Shown: positions 8,689-16,925 of the stretch, piece after piece
How positions within the stretch are numbered: position 1 is the stretch's first letter
How the letters are laid out: the number at the start of each line of letters is the position of its first letter
Assembly: GCF_001750165.1 (NCBI RefSeq)
Contig: NZ_CP015411.1
Location: forward strand, 4,784,501-4,848,500
DNA from: Pseudoalteromonas luteoviolacea
GTDB lineage: Bacteria > Pseudomonadota > Gammaproteobacteria > Enterobacterales > Alteromonadaceae
Direction of reading: 5' to 3'
Length of the DNA: 64,000 nucleotides
Program-made: the position numbers and the translations under genes
Notes under the pieces: model-generated
Seen by the model: only the letters and a program-made list of their open reading frames with translations
Databases searched by the model: none
What the model was told of the DNA's origin: nothing

Positions 8689-10065
8689 ATGACCACTTAC
8701 CGCACCGCATCTGATAGCATGGGTACTTTAGAAGTACCAGAAACCGCACTGTACCAAGCACAAACACAGCGCGCAGTGAATAACTTCCCAGTCAGCGACT
8801 TAACCATGCCAACCAGCTTTGTGCGTGCACTTGCTTATATCAAGCAAGCCGCAGCAGAAGCGAATGCGCAACTAGGTCATCTAGATCAAGATAAAGCCAA
8901 AGCGATTGCGGCGGCATGTCAACAAATCATTGATGGTGCTCATCTAGACCAATTCCCAGTCGACGTATTTCAAACCGGCTCTGGCACCAGTTCAAACATG
9001 AATGCCAATGAAGTGATCGCCACCCTTGCCAGCCTGCAAAGTGGCTTGAGTATCCACCCCAATGACGATGTGAACATGGGGCAGAGCTCTAATGATGTGA
9101 TCCCAACGGCGATTCATGTCAGTAGTGCAACTTCTGCGGTCTATGAACTACTACCCGCGCTGAAACATTTATCACAAACTATTGAAAGAAAGAGCAAAGA
9201 AGTAGGCCATCATGTAAAAACAGGTCGTACACATTTGATGGATGCGATGCCTGTGACTTTTGCCCAAACACTCAGCAGTTGGCAACAACAAATTGACTCA
9301 GCGTACGAAGGCATTTTGTCATCTCTAGAAAAAGTGTACCAGTTGGGCCAAGGCGGCACAGCGGTAGGGACTGGTGTGAACGCAGACAAGCAATTTGCAG
9401 CATCATTTAATACTTACTTAAGCAGCAACGTCGGTATTCGCTTTAACCCGAGTCCAAACTTCTTCTACAACATTGGCTCACAAGATGCCATCGTGGCACT
9501 GTCTGGCCAATTAAAGACATTAGCAGTTGCCAATATGAAAATTGCCAATGATTTGCGTTGGATGAATTCAGGTCCATTGGCAGGATTGGCAGAGATTGAA
9601 CTGCAAGCACTGCAACCTGGCTCTTCAATCATGCCAGGAAAAGTGAACCCAGTTATTCCTGAAGCGGCCGCAATGGTTAGCGCACAGGTGATCGGTAATG
9701 ATGCCACAATCACGGTTGGTGGCCAGTCAGGTAACTTTGAGCTTAACGTTATGCTACCTGTGATTGCCTACAACATCTTGCAAAGCATTGAGCTGTTGGC
9801 AAACATCTCTCGTTTAATCGCTGATAAAGCCATCGCAACATTTAAGGTAAACGAAGAGAACATTCAACGTGCACTATCGCGTAACCCAATTTTAGTGACT
9901 GCGCTAAATCCGGTGATCGGCTATGAAAAAGCCGCAGCGATTGCAAAATTAGCCTACAAAGAAGGTCGTCCAATTATTGAAGTGGCTGCAGAGCACACAG
10001 ATCTGAGTGAAGATGAGCTTAAAACACTGCTTGATCCACAAAAACTGACCGAGGGTGGTCTATAA
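8689..10065 (+). CDS. fumC: Class II fumarate hydratase (iron-independent fumarase C)
   Basis: The 458-residue protein converts fumarate to malate in the TCA cycle without an iron-sulfur cluster. It has the fumarase/aspartase superfamily signature GSSIMPGKVNP (from residue 311), the catalytic-region GSGTSSNMNANEV, and KTGRTHLMDAMPV with the conserved His. Length is normal. It has a good AGGAG ribosome site and forms an operon with fagA under the Fur palindrome. This fits the known switch to the iron-free fumarase when iron is scarce. Its position beside heme-uptake genes is consistent with an iron-response region. Confidence 0.97.
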   Translation: MTTYRTASDSMGTLEVPETALYQAQTQRAVNNFPVSDLTMPTSFVRALAYIKQAAAEANAQLGHLDQDKAKAIAAACQQIIDGAHLDQFPVDVFQTGSGTSSNMNANEVIATLASLQSGLSIHPNDDVNMGQSSNDVIPTAIHVSSATSAVYELLPALKHLSQTIERKSKEVGHHVKTGRTHLMDAMPVTFAQTLSSWQQQIDSAYEGILSSLEKVYQLGQGGTAVGTGVNADKQFAASFNTYLSSNVGIRFNPSPNFFYNIGSQDAIVALSGQLKTLAVANMKIANDLRWMNSGPLAGLAEIELQALQPGSSIMPGKVNPVIPEAAAMVSAQVIGNDATITVGGQSGNFELNVMLPVIAYNILQSIELLANISRLIADKAIATFKVNEENIQRALSRNPILVTALNPVIGYEKAAAIAKLAYKEGRPIIEVAAEHTDLSEDELKTLLDPQKLTEGGL

Positions 10066-10104
10066 GCAAAAAGCGCTCTAATCTTATACAGGGTTTGTGC
10101 AACA

Positions 10105-10139
10105 CTCGCCTGAGGCTATTCAGCCATGATACAGGCGAG
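10105..10139. terminator. Stem-loop after fumC without a T-tract
   Basis: Arms CTCGCCTG (10105-10112) and CAGGCGAG (10132-10139) pair perfectly. The loop can form a small inner stem (GGCT/GCC). No T-run follows, so it may be a processing or stability element rather than an intrinsic terminator. The remaining gap to the lipoprotein gene at 10256 shows no other gene. Confidence 0.4.
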
Positions 10140-10255
10140 CTGTGGCCCACTAAATTAGGTCAGTTATCACTCAATTAGTTGCTCAACCCCTAGCGTGCCG
10201 CGCTTGTATCTCTGCACAAAGCACGGCACACTGTTAAAAAAAAACAGGATAGATT

Positions 10256-10852
10256 ATGAACGCATTTAAGCTAACACTTGCTAGCCTATTGGTTATTTCA
10301 GGATGTTCCAGTACAGAGGCCGGCTCTGACACATCTCAGTCACAACAAGCGCAGCCACAAGTTGCAGAACAACCGGTTAAGCAAAATAAAAAACAACTGG
10401 CACCGGCGCAGCTACAAACTAAATCAGCGGTACGACATGATACCGGCCATGGCAAGCCCGCCCCGGCTAAAATGATCACCAAAGCGGAGCCCATTGCCCA
10501 TTATAACGAGGATGAAATTTCTCAAGCTGGGATCCAAAATCAACACAAATATTTAAACTTCATTACCAAAGACAAAAGCTGTGACAGTAACAGCCAATGT
10601 TTGGCCATTCCTGTGGGTAGCCGCGCATGCGGTGGGCCTTCTAGCTACTTGTTATTCTCAACAAAAACCGCGGATCAAAACAAAGTTTACGAACTGGCTA
10701 AGAAACTCACCGATAGCGAGGCGCAGTACAATGCCAAACACGGCATGATCAGCATTTGTGAGCATTTACGTCAGCCAACAACTCAATGTGTTGAAAATAC
10801 TTGTGTTACACTAGGTGGTACTAATAAATCACCAACTAGGGACTATCGATGA
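10256..10852 (+). CDS. Lipoprotein with a C-terminal Cys-rich domain, tandem copy 1
   Basis: A 198-residue predicted lipoprotein: signal peptide with lipobox VISGC (acylated Cys near residue 17), a Gln/Pro/Ala/Lys-rich linker (about 20-95), then a domain with KSCDSNSQCLAIPVGSRACG and CGGPSSYLLFSTK. Spaced Cys residues (in ISICEHL, TQCVENTCV) could form disulfides in the periplasm. The second half is homologous to the next gene, whose start overlaps this stop by 4 nt (ATGA). I recognise no named family. Confidence 0.75.
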   Translation: MNAFKLTLASLLVISGCSSTEAGSDTSQSQQAQPQVAEQPVKQNKKQLAPAQLQTKSAVRHDTGHGKPAPAKMITKAEPIAHYNEDEISQAGIQNQHKYLNFITKDKSCDSNSQCLAIPVGSRACGGPSSYLLFSTKTADQNKVYELAKKLTDSEAQYNAKHGMISICEHLRQPTTQCVENTCVTLGGTNKSPTRDYR

Positions 10853-11232
10853 AGTGTAAACTCGGCATTGCTTTTGGTCTATCACTGATGTTTCTGACAG
10901 GCTGTGTAGCCACCGACTCAGGATCACAATCTGCCGCGGCCCATTCCGGCGATTCGCTTGAACAGATAATTGCAGACAAAGGGTGTGATGCCAGCTTTCA
11001 ATGTAAAGTGATCCCTGTTGGAGAACGGTTGACTTGTGGCGGACCGAGCCGCTATCTGGTGTATTCGTCACGGAATGTGAATGAAGCAGACGTTGAACGC
11101 GCAGCGAAAGCCGTCACTTTAGCAGAGCAATCTGAAAACCAAAATAAAATTGCCAGCGAGATTTGCGAACCCGTATTACCGGTGCAAGCCTTGTGTATTA
11201 GCAATGAATGCCAATCCATCGTATTAAAATGA
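10849..11232 (+). CDS. Cys-rich lipoprotein, tandem copy 2
   Basis: A 127-residue lipoprotein (lipobox LTGC) without the long linker of its upstream paralogue. It shares the pattern KGCDASFQCKVIPVGERLTC, CGGPSRYLVYSS, a Cys in ASEICEPV, and a terminal Cys pair (LCISNECQS), so one Cys-rich domain was duplicated. The 4-nt ATGA overlap implies translational coupling. It is probably periplasmic and lipid-anchored. The role is unknown. Confidence 0.75.
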   Translation: MKCKLGIAFGLSLMFLTGCVATDSGSQSAAAHSGDSLEQIIADKGCDASFQCKVIPVGERLTCGGPSRYLVYSSRNVNEADVERAAKAVTLAEQSENQNKIASEICEPVLPVQALCISNECQSIVLK

Positions 11233-11237
11233 CCTGA

Positions 11238-11263
11238 TAGGCAGTGAGTATTTTCACTGCCTA
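11238..11263. terminator. Bidirectional stem-loop terminator
   Basis: TAGGCAGTGA (11238-11247) and TCACTGCCTA (11254-11263) form a perfect 10-bp stem around the loop GTATTT. It lies between the convergent 3' ends of the lipoprotein operon and the small membrane-protein gene, and overlaps the latter's stop codon. Confidence 0.65.
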
Positions 11264-11455
11264 CCCCACCAAAAAGTGGTTCAGTAACAGCAATGGGACG
11301 ACCAGCAAAACACACAACCCTGCCGATCCCAAATAAGACAATACCAAACGCTTTTTGATCCAATAACAATACATAAAGCGCAACAAATAAGTCGATGCTA
11401 CGCCAAATAACGCAAACATCAACAATAACGACAATAGATAAAAAGACACTGACAA
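11261..11455 (-). CDS. Small two-helix membrane protein (64 aa)
   Basis: The 64-residue product is almost wholly hydrophobic. It has one TM helix at about residues 5-24 (FYLLSLLLMFALFGVASTYL), a short basic cytoplasmic turn (YWIKKR), and a second helix at about 39-60. It has no recognised family. It sits alone on the minus strand between convergent and unrelated genes. The consistent membrane topology supports it more than its length does. Confidence 0.5.
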   Translation of the reverse strand: MSVSFYLLSLLLMFALFGVASTYLLRFMYCYWIKKRLVLSYLGSAGLCVLLVVPLLLLNHFLVG

Positions 11456-11548
11456 CTCATACGCTTAGATACATAATTTTATCATAGCGGTACATTGTTA
11501 AATCTGCACCTAATTTTAATTGCTGCAACAAATCGTGGTCTGTAATGG

Positions 11549-12541
11549 CTACCAATGATTGCTTACGACCACTTTACCCATGGCTTGGCCGCTGGCCAAA
11601 CGCGCATGCGCATTGCCCACTTGCGCAAAACTAAAATCGGATGCATCCAAAACAGGGCTGAGTTTACCTGCATCTACGATCTCAGCCATGCTCGCCAAAA
11701 TATGGTGATGGTCCGCGCGTTTCACATTGTGAAGCATGGGAATAAGCATAAAGACCACATGCAAAGACAACCCTTTAAAATGCGCCACAGATAAATCAAT
11801 CTCAGCCAGCGACACCGTCGTCGCAACCTGGCCGTTGAGCGCAGCCGCTTCAAACGAGTTCAATAAGTTTGCCCCGCCTACCGAGTCGTACACCACGTCA
11901 AAACCTGCCCCTTGCGTATGCGTTGCCACATAATCGGAGACCGATTCTGTTTGATAGTTTATTGGCGTCGCCCCCATACGTGTTATTAAATCAAGTTGAT
12001 CCGGTTTAGAACCGGTTGCATACACCTCGGCACCAAAATGTGATGCTATCTGCACCGCTACATGCCCTACACCGCCGGCACCACCATGCACAAGTACGCG
12101 CTGACCTTGTGCAACACCCGCACGCACCAACCCTTCGTATGCGGTGATCCCAACTAATGGCAGTGCTGCGGCCTCACGCATGCTCAATGAAGTCGGTTTA
12201 TGTGCAATTAGATTGGCATCGGCAATCATGTACTCAGCCAATGCCCCTGGCAAGTCAGCCAGTCCACCCGCGCAACCATAGACCTCATCACCGACACGAA
12301 AACTCTCCACTCCCTCGCCAATTGACTCAATCACACCAGCAAAGTCCATACCTAAAATCGCAGGAAGTTGAGGTGATAGTGGCAGTGCTGGTCCCATTTC
12401 ACGGATCATCATATCTACCGTGTTAATACTGCTCGCCATAACCTTCACGCGAACCTGCCCTGCGCTGACTTCTGGCTTCGCCACTTCTGTTTGTGTAAAT
12501 ACGTCCGTACCGCCAAATTCATTGATGACCATTGCTTTCAT
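11549..12541 (-). CDS. Zinc-independent NAD(P)H quinone oxidoreductase / medium-chain dehydrogenase
   Basis: A medium-chain dehydrogenase of the quinone oxidoreductase subgroup. The N-terminal GroES-like domain includes LGMDFAGVIESIGEGV and GDEVYG. The Rossmann NAD(P)H site is VLVHGGAGGVGHVAVQIA. The cysteine set for structural zinc is absent, as usual for this subgroup. The frame opens further upstream, but the ATG at 12541 (MKAMVINEFGG) has a GAGGA ribosome site 8 nt upstream and matches the family start. It diverges from a LysR regulator whose start lies 98 bp away, the likely controller. Confidence 0.88.
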   Translation of the reverse strand: MKAMVINEFGGTDVFTQTEVAKPEVSAGQVRVKVMASSINTVDMMIREMGPALPLSPQLPAILGMDFAGVIESIGEGVESFRVGDEVYGCAGGLADLPGALAEYMIADANLIAHKPTSLSMREAAALPLVGITAYEGLVRAGVAQGQRVLVHGGAGGVGHVAVQIASHFGAEVYATGSKPDQLDLITRMGATPINYQTESVSDYVATHTQGAGFDVVYDSVGGANLLNSFEAAALNGQVATTVSLAEIDLSVAHFKGLSLHVVFMLIPMLHNVKRADHHHILASMAEIVDAGKLSPVLDASDFSFAQVGNAHARLASGQAMGKVVVSNHW

Positions 12542-12639
12542 GATTAAATCCTCGTTCAGTGAATACAAACAGTATATTTTTTAACTATACTTTTGATAAT
12601 ATCGATATAAATACAATCAGTTTTTAGATTTGATTGATA

Positions 12640-13530
12640 ATGAACATTGCACATTTAAAGTTATTCACCCGAATCGCCGCCACGCATAACATTAGCCTAG
12701 CAGGTAAAGAACTCGGGCTCTCTGCGGCGGTTGCCAGCGCCCACATTAATAAGTTAGAAGAAACTCTGGAAACACAACTGCTCTATCGCACCACCCGCAA
12801 AGTGGCTTTAACGGAAGAAGGGCTGGCTTTTTTACCTCATGCAGAATCTGTACTAGAAAGTGTTGAAGTCGCTAAAGCCGCCATTGGTGCGGGAAGTCAC
12901 ACACCACAGGGGACATTGCGGATCACCGCGCCCGCCTCATTCGGAAGAATGCACATCGTGCCAGCATTGGCAGAATTTACACAGCGCTACCCAGAACTGA
13001 AGATAGATCTCCGTTTGAGTGACAGCATCGTTGATATGGTTGAAGGTGGTTTCGATGTGGCGATCCGCAATGCCGCACTGAGCGACTCTTCACTGATCGC
13101 CAGCAAGCTTGCCAGCGATAAGCGCATTTTATGTGCATCGCCTGAGTATATCGCCCAGCATGGTGCGCCCGAGTCGATTGAGCAGCTTAACACCCACCCC
13201 TTAATTAACTTAACCGGCATAGATCACTGGGTGTTTGAAGGTGGTACTCAGCACATCAAATTCAAACCCATCAGTGGTTTGCATATAGACAATGGCGAAG
13301 CCATTCGAGATGCCTGTATACGCGGTATGGGGATCACACTGTGCTCAATGTGGTGTGCCTATCAAGCACTACAAGAAGGCAAGTTGGTTCAGGTGTTAAA
13401 GGGGTCTCCCCTCGTAAACGACACCGCATTGTGGGCGGTCTACCCAAGCTCTCGCATGTTAGCCCCCAAAGTGCGGGTGTTTATTGATTACCTCAAAGCG
13501 TATATCGGAAAAGTCCCTTATTGGGACTAA
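12640..13530 (+). CDS. LysR family transcriptional regulator
   Basis: A LysR-type regulator with an N-terminal winged HTH (MNIAHLKLFTRIAATHNISL, then LEETLETQLLYRTTRKVALT) and a substrate-binding domain from about residue 90 (GTLRITAPASFGRMHIVPAL). The ATG at 12640 is preferred over the TTG two codons earlier. It diverges from the quinone oxidoreductase gene, whose expression it probably controls. Its stop overlaps the stop region of the convergent SDR gene by 4 nt. The ligand is unknown. Confidence 0.9.
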   Translation: MNIAHLKLFTRIAATHNISLAGKELGLSAAVASAHINKLEETLETQLLYRTTRKVALTEEGLAFLPHAESVLESVEVAKAAIGAGSHTPQGTLRITAPASFGRMHIVPALAEFTQRYPELKIDLRLSDSIVDMVEGGFDVAIRNAALSDSSLIASKLASDKRILCASPEYIAQHGAPESIEQLNTHPLINLTGIDHWVFEGGTQHIKFKPISGLHIDNGEAIRDACIRGMGITLCSMWCAYQALQEGKLVQVLKGSPLVNDTALWAVYPSSRMLAPKVRVFIDYLKAYIGKVPYWD

Positions 13531-14339
13531 ACTGACTTCGCTTGTTGATGCAGTCGCTCTAAGGCCTCCATTAATTTAACCTGTACATCTTGATCCAAGG
13601 CACTTTGGTGAGGTGGACTAAATTCACCAATATCATTATCAAAATACAGTCCGCCCGCTTCATCAAAGCGCTCAGATAAAGCCGCTTCAACTAAAATATC
13701 TGCCCCCAGTTGCACGCTACTGCCTTGCATGCCATACGCTTCTTGTACCATTTTACTGCCTAAAAAAGACTTGGGATTCACCGCAACCACACACGGACCA
13801 CTTGCTTTTAACTGTGCACCTAAACACATTGACCACATTGTCAGCGCCAATTTACTTTTTGCATACACCGCCCCCGATGAGAGGTTGCTGGGCACTAATA
13901 ATTCACTGACCTCAAATGGTGACTGAGCCGCAGATGATAAGTTAATGATTCGCCCTTGTTCTGGCACTATGTCTAACAGTGCTTGCGTCAAGATGTAAGG
14001 CGCAATGGTGTTGACCATAAAGCGCATATCATACCCATCAGGAGTCAAGGTTTGTGCGGTTTTGAACACCCCAGCATTATTGATTAATACATCCAACTGA
14101 GCGTGCTCCACGCTGACAGCCTTTGCCAAAGCAAAGACCTGCGCCAAAATAGACAGATCCGCACAATATCCTGCAACACGCTCACTGCCAAAGCGCGTTG
14201 CTAGCTCGTCACACAATGCATTGAGCTTATCTTGGTTGCGACCATGCAATAACACATGATGCCCCTGCATCAACAAAGTAATTGCACAGGCTTTGCCAAT
14301 GCCATCTGTCGATCCGGTAATTAAAATGGTTTTACTCAT
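13527..14339 (-). CDS. Short-chain dehydrogenase/reductase
   Basis: A classical SDR of about 270 residues. It has the cofactor motif TGSTDGIGKA near the N-terminus, the NNAG motif (VLINNAGVF), a Ser in INLSSAAQSP and the catalytic YAKSK (Tyr/Lys). The N-terminal pattern with LHGRNQDKL suggests NADP. The ATG at 14339 follows a strong AGGGGAG ribosome site, so the upstream codons of the open frame are ignored. The substrate is unknown. The convergent 4-nt overlap with the LysR gene does not imply shared regulation. Confidence 0.88.
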   Translation of the reverse strand: MSKTILITGSTDGIGKACAITLLMQGHHVLLHGRNQDKLNALCDELATRFGSERVAGYCADLSILAQVFALAKAVSVEHAQLDVLINNAGVFKTAQTLTPDGYDMRFMVNTIAPYILTQALLDIVPEQGRIINLSSAAQSPFEVSELLVPSNLSSGAVYAKSKLALTMWSMCLGAQLKASGPCVVAVNPKSFLGSKMVQEAYGMQGSSVQLGADILVEAALSERFDEAGGLYFDNDIGEFSPPHQSALDQDVQVKLMEALERLHQQAKSV

Positions 14340-14500
14340 GCGCTCCCCTTTGCACGATAGCCGAGTCAAAAATATCTGCTTATCACTTTAATACACCTAA
14401 CTCGTACTGATAATAGTGTATATTTTTAAATCAGTTTCAAAAATAAATTGATAATAGACTTCAAATCACGCTCAGAATCATTTTTTTACCCGTCACGTCA

Positions 14501-15214
14501 TTATTTTTCGTGCGGTGACACAGATACAATTCCCGCGTTTGATACGCCAGTTTGATGTGGCTCTTTACTCAGCCACTCAATCACCAGTAGGTTAATAAAC
14601 ATAGCAATCAACCTATCGTAGTCATGGTAAATAGTGAGCAGTGACCCAAATGTGTCTTGCCAATGGCTCAGCACCACATGCACTATCGCGCCGATAAATA
14701 GTGGCGTTATGGCAGCTAAGCTTATTGCTACCGCGCGCACCATCCATTTTTTGTGCTGGTCGACTTGACCACGCACTATGTGCCAAACCGCGACTGAAAA
14801 TGCCCCCACAATCGCGATACTCATCACAACCAATGAGACAAAGCGACCGCCAAGTTCATCAGGTGATAGCACAAGGTGTAACCATATCCCTGATAACGCC
14901 ATCGCGCAGCCCGATATCACCGCAATGCGTCCAGCTCGCATATGCCAGCGCGGGTAGCGCATACGAAGACGAGGTGAAAACTGCCAAGGCATAGTCAAAA
15001 AGAAGGTCACCCCCGCCGTAGCATGGGTTAATATCGCAGCTGGGGCAGCCAAGTATTGAGGGTTTATGACATCAGCCATCCCAAAAACATCACTTTGCCC
15101 CAACAACACTAACGCAATAATGATGATGGCCGGTAAACCGGGGATCGCCATGATTAAAAGTAGGCCACTGACCACAGGCCAATTAAACGCGGTGGGTTGA
15201 TTTTTTCTATGCAT
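14501..15214 (-). CDS. DUF2306-like integral membrane protein
   Basis: A 237-residue protein with about six TM segments. The loop MPWQFSPRLRMRYPRWHMRAG has the His and Arg pattern (PWQF..R....WH...GR) typical of DUF2306 membrane proteins, and conserved His residues (LTHATAG, WLHLVLS) face the membrane. These could bind a metal or heme, but the family function is not established. The gap to the divergent AraC gene holds promoter-like AT-rich sequence only. Confidence 0.7.
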   Translation of the reverse strand: MHRKNQPTAFNWPVVSGLLLIMAIPGLPAIIIIALVLLGQSDVFGMADVINPQYLAAPAAILTHATAGVTFFLTMPWQFSPRLRMRYPRWHMRAGRIAVISGCAMALSGIWLHLVLSPDELGGRFVSLVVMSIAIVGAFSVAVWHIVRGQVDQHKKWMVRAVAISLAAITPLFIGAIVHVVLSHWQDTFGSLLTIYHDYDRLIAMFINLLVIEWLSKEPHQTGVSNAGIVSVSPHEK

Positions 15215-15404
15215 TATGTACTTACTTAATTCATCTGGTGAAGGATGCGATGATTATGTAAGATGATGAAATAAAGGTCGTCCTTGCTGATTGGGCAGGA
15301 CAAAAACACCAAGAAAACCCAGTATAAACAATGTATCAAAACCTACTTATTATTTTGTTTTATATACTTATTTTTCTTGCAACAATAAGGTCATTGTCAA
15401 ACAG

Positions 15405-16601
15405 ATGATTGTTGAACAACCCGATCTATTTGCCCTCAATGTGGCCACGCTCTGTGTCATCATTTTCAGTGTGCATCAGCTAATTTTACGGGTACGAACA
15501 TATCAGGTGTACTGTCCACTGGCAGTCTGTTTGCTCGCCATTGGGCTCATTGCCATGTTGCCCGTCAGCAAAGTATTACTCTCTATCGAGTGGCAAGTTA
15601 TCAACCTTTTGATGTCATTGCCCGCTCTGTTATTGATTGCACCCAGCCTATGGCTATACACCAAAGCACTCACCAGTAATGCACCATGGCAGCTTTCACG
15701 TCATGATATTAAACACCTGCTCCCAGCATGTATTGGCTGCACGATTACATTCATCGCACTGTGTTTACCCACACACTATCAGCACGCAATTTTGGTCAAC
15801 GACGATCTTGCATTGATTGAACAAGCCCCAGACCTGCTGCAAACATTAATCTATGGCTTATTGATCATCACGTTTATTGCTGTGCTCAGCTGGGTGCTGC
15901 AATCTGCTTGGTACTGCTACAAAATAATTAAACAGCTGCGTGATTATCATGCCAAACTCAAGGATGTCTTTGCATCAACCGAGCAAAAAGAACTACATTG
16001 GTTAGTTTGGTTATTAAGTTCAGTCGGCGGGGTATGGCTATTCATCGCCACTAATTTAGTGTTTGATAACCTGCTCACGCCAATTCCACTCAGCCCATAT
16101 TTGCATGCCATCTTGATATTACTGCTCGTGTATAGTTTGTCACTATGGGGGTTAAGGCAAAAGCCTGGCTTTGCAGAGTGTTATGACGTTGATAAATCTC
16201 TATCAACTGAGCCTATGCCAAGCAGTGATGAAAAGTATCAGCGTTCGGCTTTAGATGCCCAGCAAGCACAAAGAATTGCCACCAAATTACAGCATGCCAT
16301 GCAAGATGATAAGCTCTATTTAGACGCTGCTTTATCTTTGCCAAAGCTCGCGGCACATATTCAGGCGCCGAGCCATTACATCTCTCAAACCTTGAATGAA
16401 ACACTGAATACCCGCTTTTTCGATTTCGTAAATCAACATCGTATCGATGCGGCAAAACACAGTCTCGAGGAAAGTAATGTAACCATTTTAGATGTGGCCA
16501 TGTTGGTTGGCTTTAATTCTAAGTCTGCATTTTACACCGCCTTTAAAAAACACACCGGCATGACCCCCAGTGCCTATCGGCAACAAAACAGCACGGATTA
16601 G
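15405..16601 (+). CDS. AraC-family regulator with an N-terminal membrane domain
   Basis: About 398 residues. The N-terminal part (1-240) contains seven hydrophobic segments, and the C-terminal 100 residues form an AraC DNA-binding domain (FDFVNQHRIDAAKHSLEESN, then VAMLVGFNSKSAFYTAFKKH and TGMTPSAYRQ). It is therefore an inner-membrane one-component regulator that senses an unknown signal. The ATG at 15405 is chosen because the open frame's earlier start is a TTG with a non-family extension. It diverges from the DUF2306-like gene, a possible target. Confidence 0.85.
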   Translation: MIVEQPDLFALNVATLCVIIFSVHQLILRVRTYQVYCPLAVCLLAIGLIAMLPVSKVLLSIEWQVINLLMSLPALLLIAPSLWLYTKALTSNAPWQLSRHDIKHLLPACIGCTITFIALCLPTHYQHAILVNDDLALIEQAPDLLQTLIYGLLIITFIAVLSWVLQSAWYCYKIIKQLRDYHAKLKDVFASTEQKELHWLVWLLSSVGGVWLFIATNLVFDNLLTPIPLSPYLHAILILLLVYSLSLWGLRQKPGFAECYDVDKSLSTEPMPSSDEKYQRSALDAQQAQRIATKLQHAMQDDKLYLDAALSLPKLAAHIQAPSHYISQTLNETLNTRFFDFVNQHRIDAAKHSLEESNVTILDVAMLVGFNSKSAFYTAFKKHTGMTPSAYRQQNSTD

Positions 16602-16603
16602 GG

Positions 16604-16822
16604 CTACTTCCAGCCCATCTTCCATACTTTAGGGTCTTTAAGTGTACGCCAATTAATGGCAATTTCGCGCTTCGTCATCAGCGCTTCAATCATGCACTCA
16701 ATTACTTTGCCATCTTCATCAAACTCGACTGACGTGACCATAAAGTGTTTTTCTTTGTGCTCTGGACTAACTGATGTCCACTTACTGTGGAGCAATTTTT
16801 TAGGCGTGAGTGTATACTGCAT
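16604..16822 (-). CDS. TIGR02450 family Trp-rich small protein
   Basis: A 72-residue protein matching the TIGR02450 pattern: KKLLHSKWTSVSP at the start, EKHFMVT, LMTKREIAINWRTLKDP and a terminal WKMGWK. Four Trp in 72 residues is diagnostic of this conserved family, which is of unknown function. It has no TM or signal. It lies two bases after the convergent AraC gene ends. Confidence 0.85.
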   Translation of the reverse strand: MQYTLTPKKLLHSKWTSVSPEHKEKHFMVTSVEFDEDGKVIECMIEALMTKREIAINWRTLKDPKVWKMGWK

Positions 16823-16890
16823 AAAGTTGGTTTTGGATTGATTTAACGCTTAATACGTCAAAGTTATCATGCCAGATCAAAATAACAATT

Positions 16891-16916
16891 GGCATACCAT
16901 TCACCCATGGTATGCC
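16891..16916 (-). terminator. Intrinsic terminator of the chemoreceptor gene
   Basis: GGCATACCAT (16891-16900) and ATGGTATGCC (16907-16916) form a perfect 10-bp stem with a 6-nt loop. On the minus strand AATTGTTATTTT follows. It lies just past the chemoreceptor stop codon. Confidence 0.7.
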
Positions 16917-16925
16917 CATGAAAGG

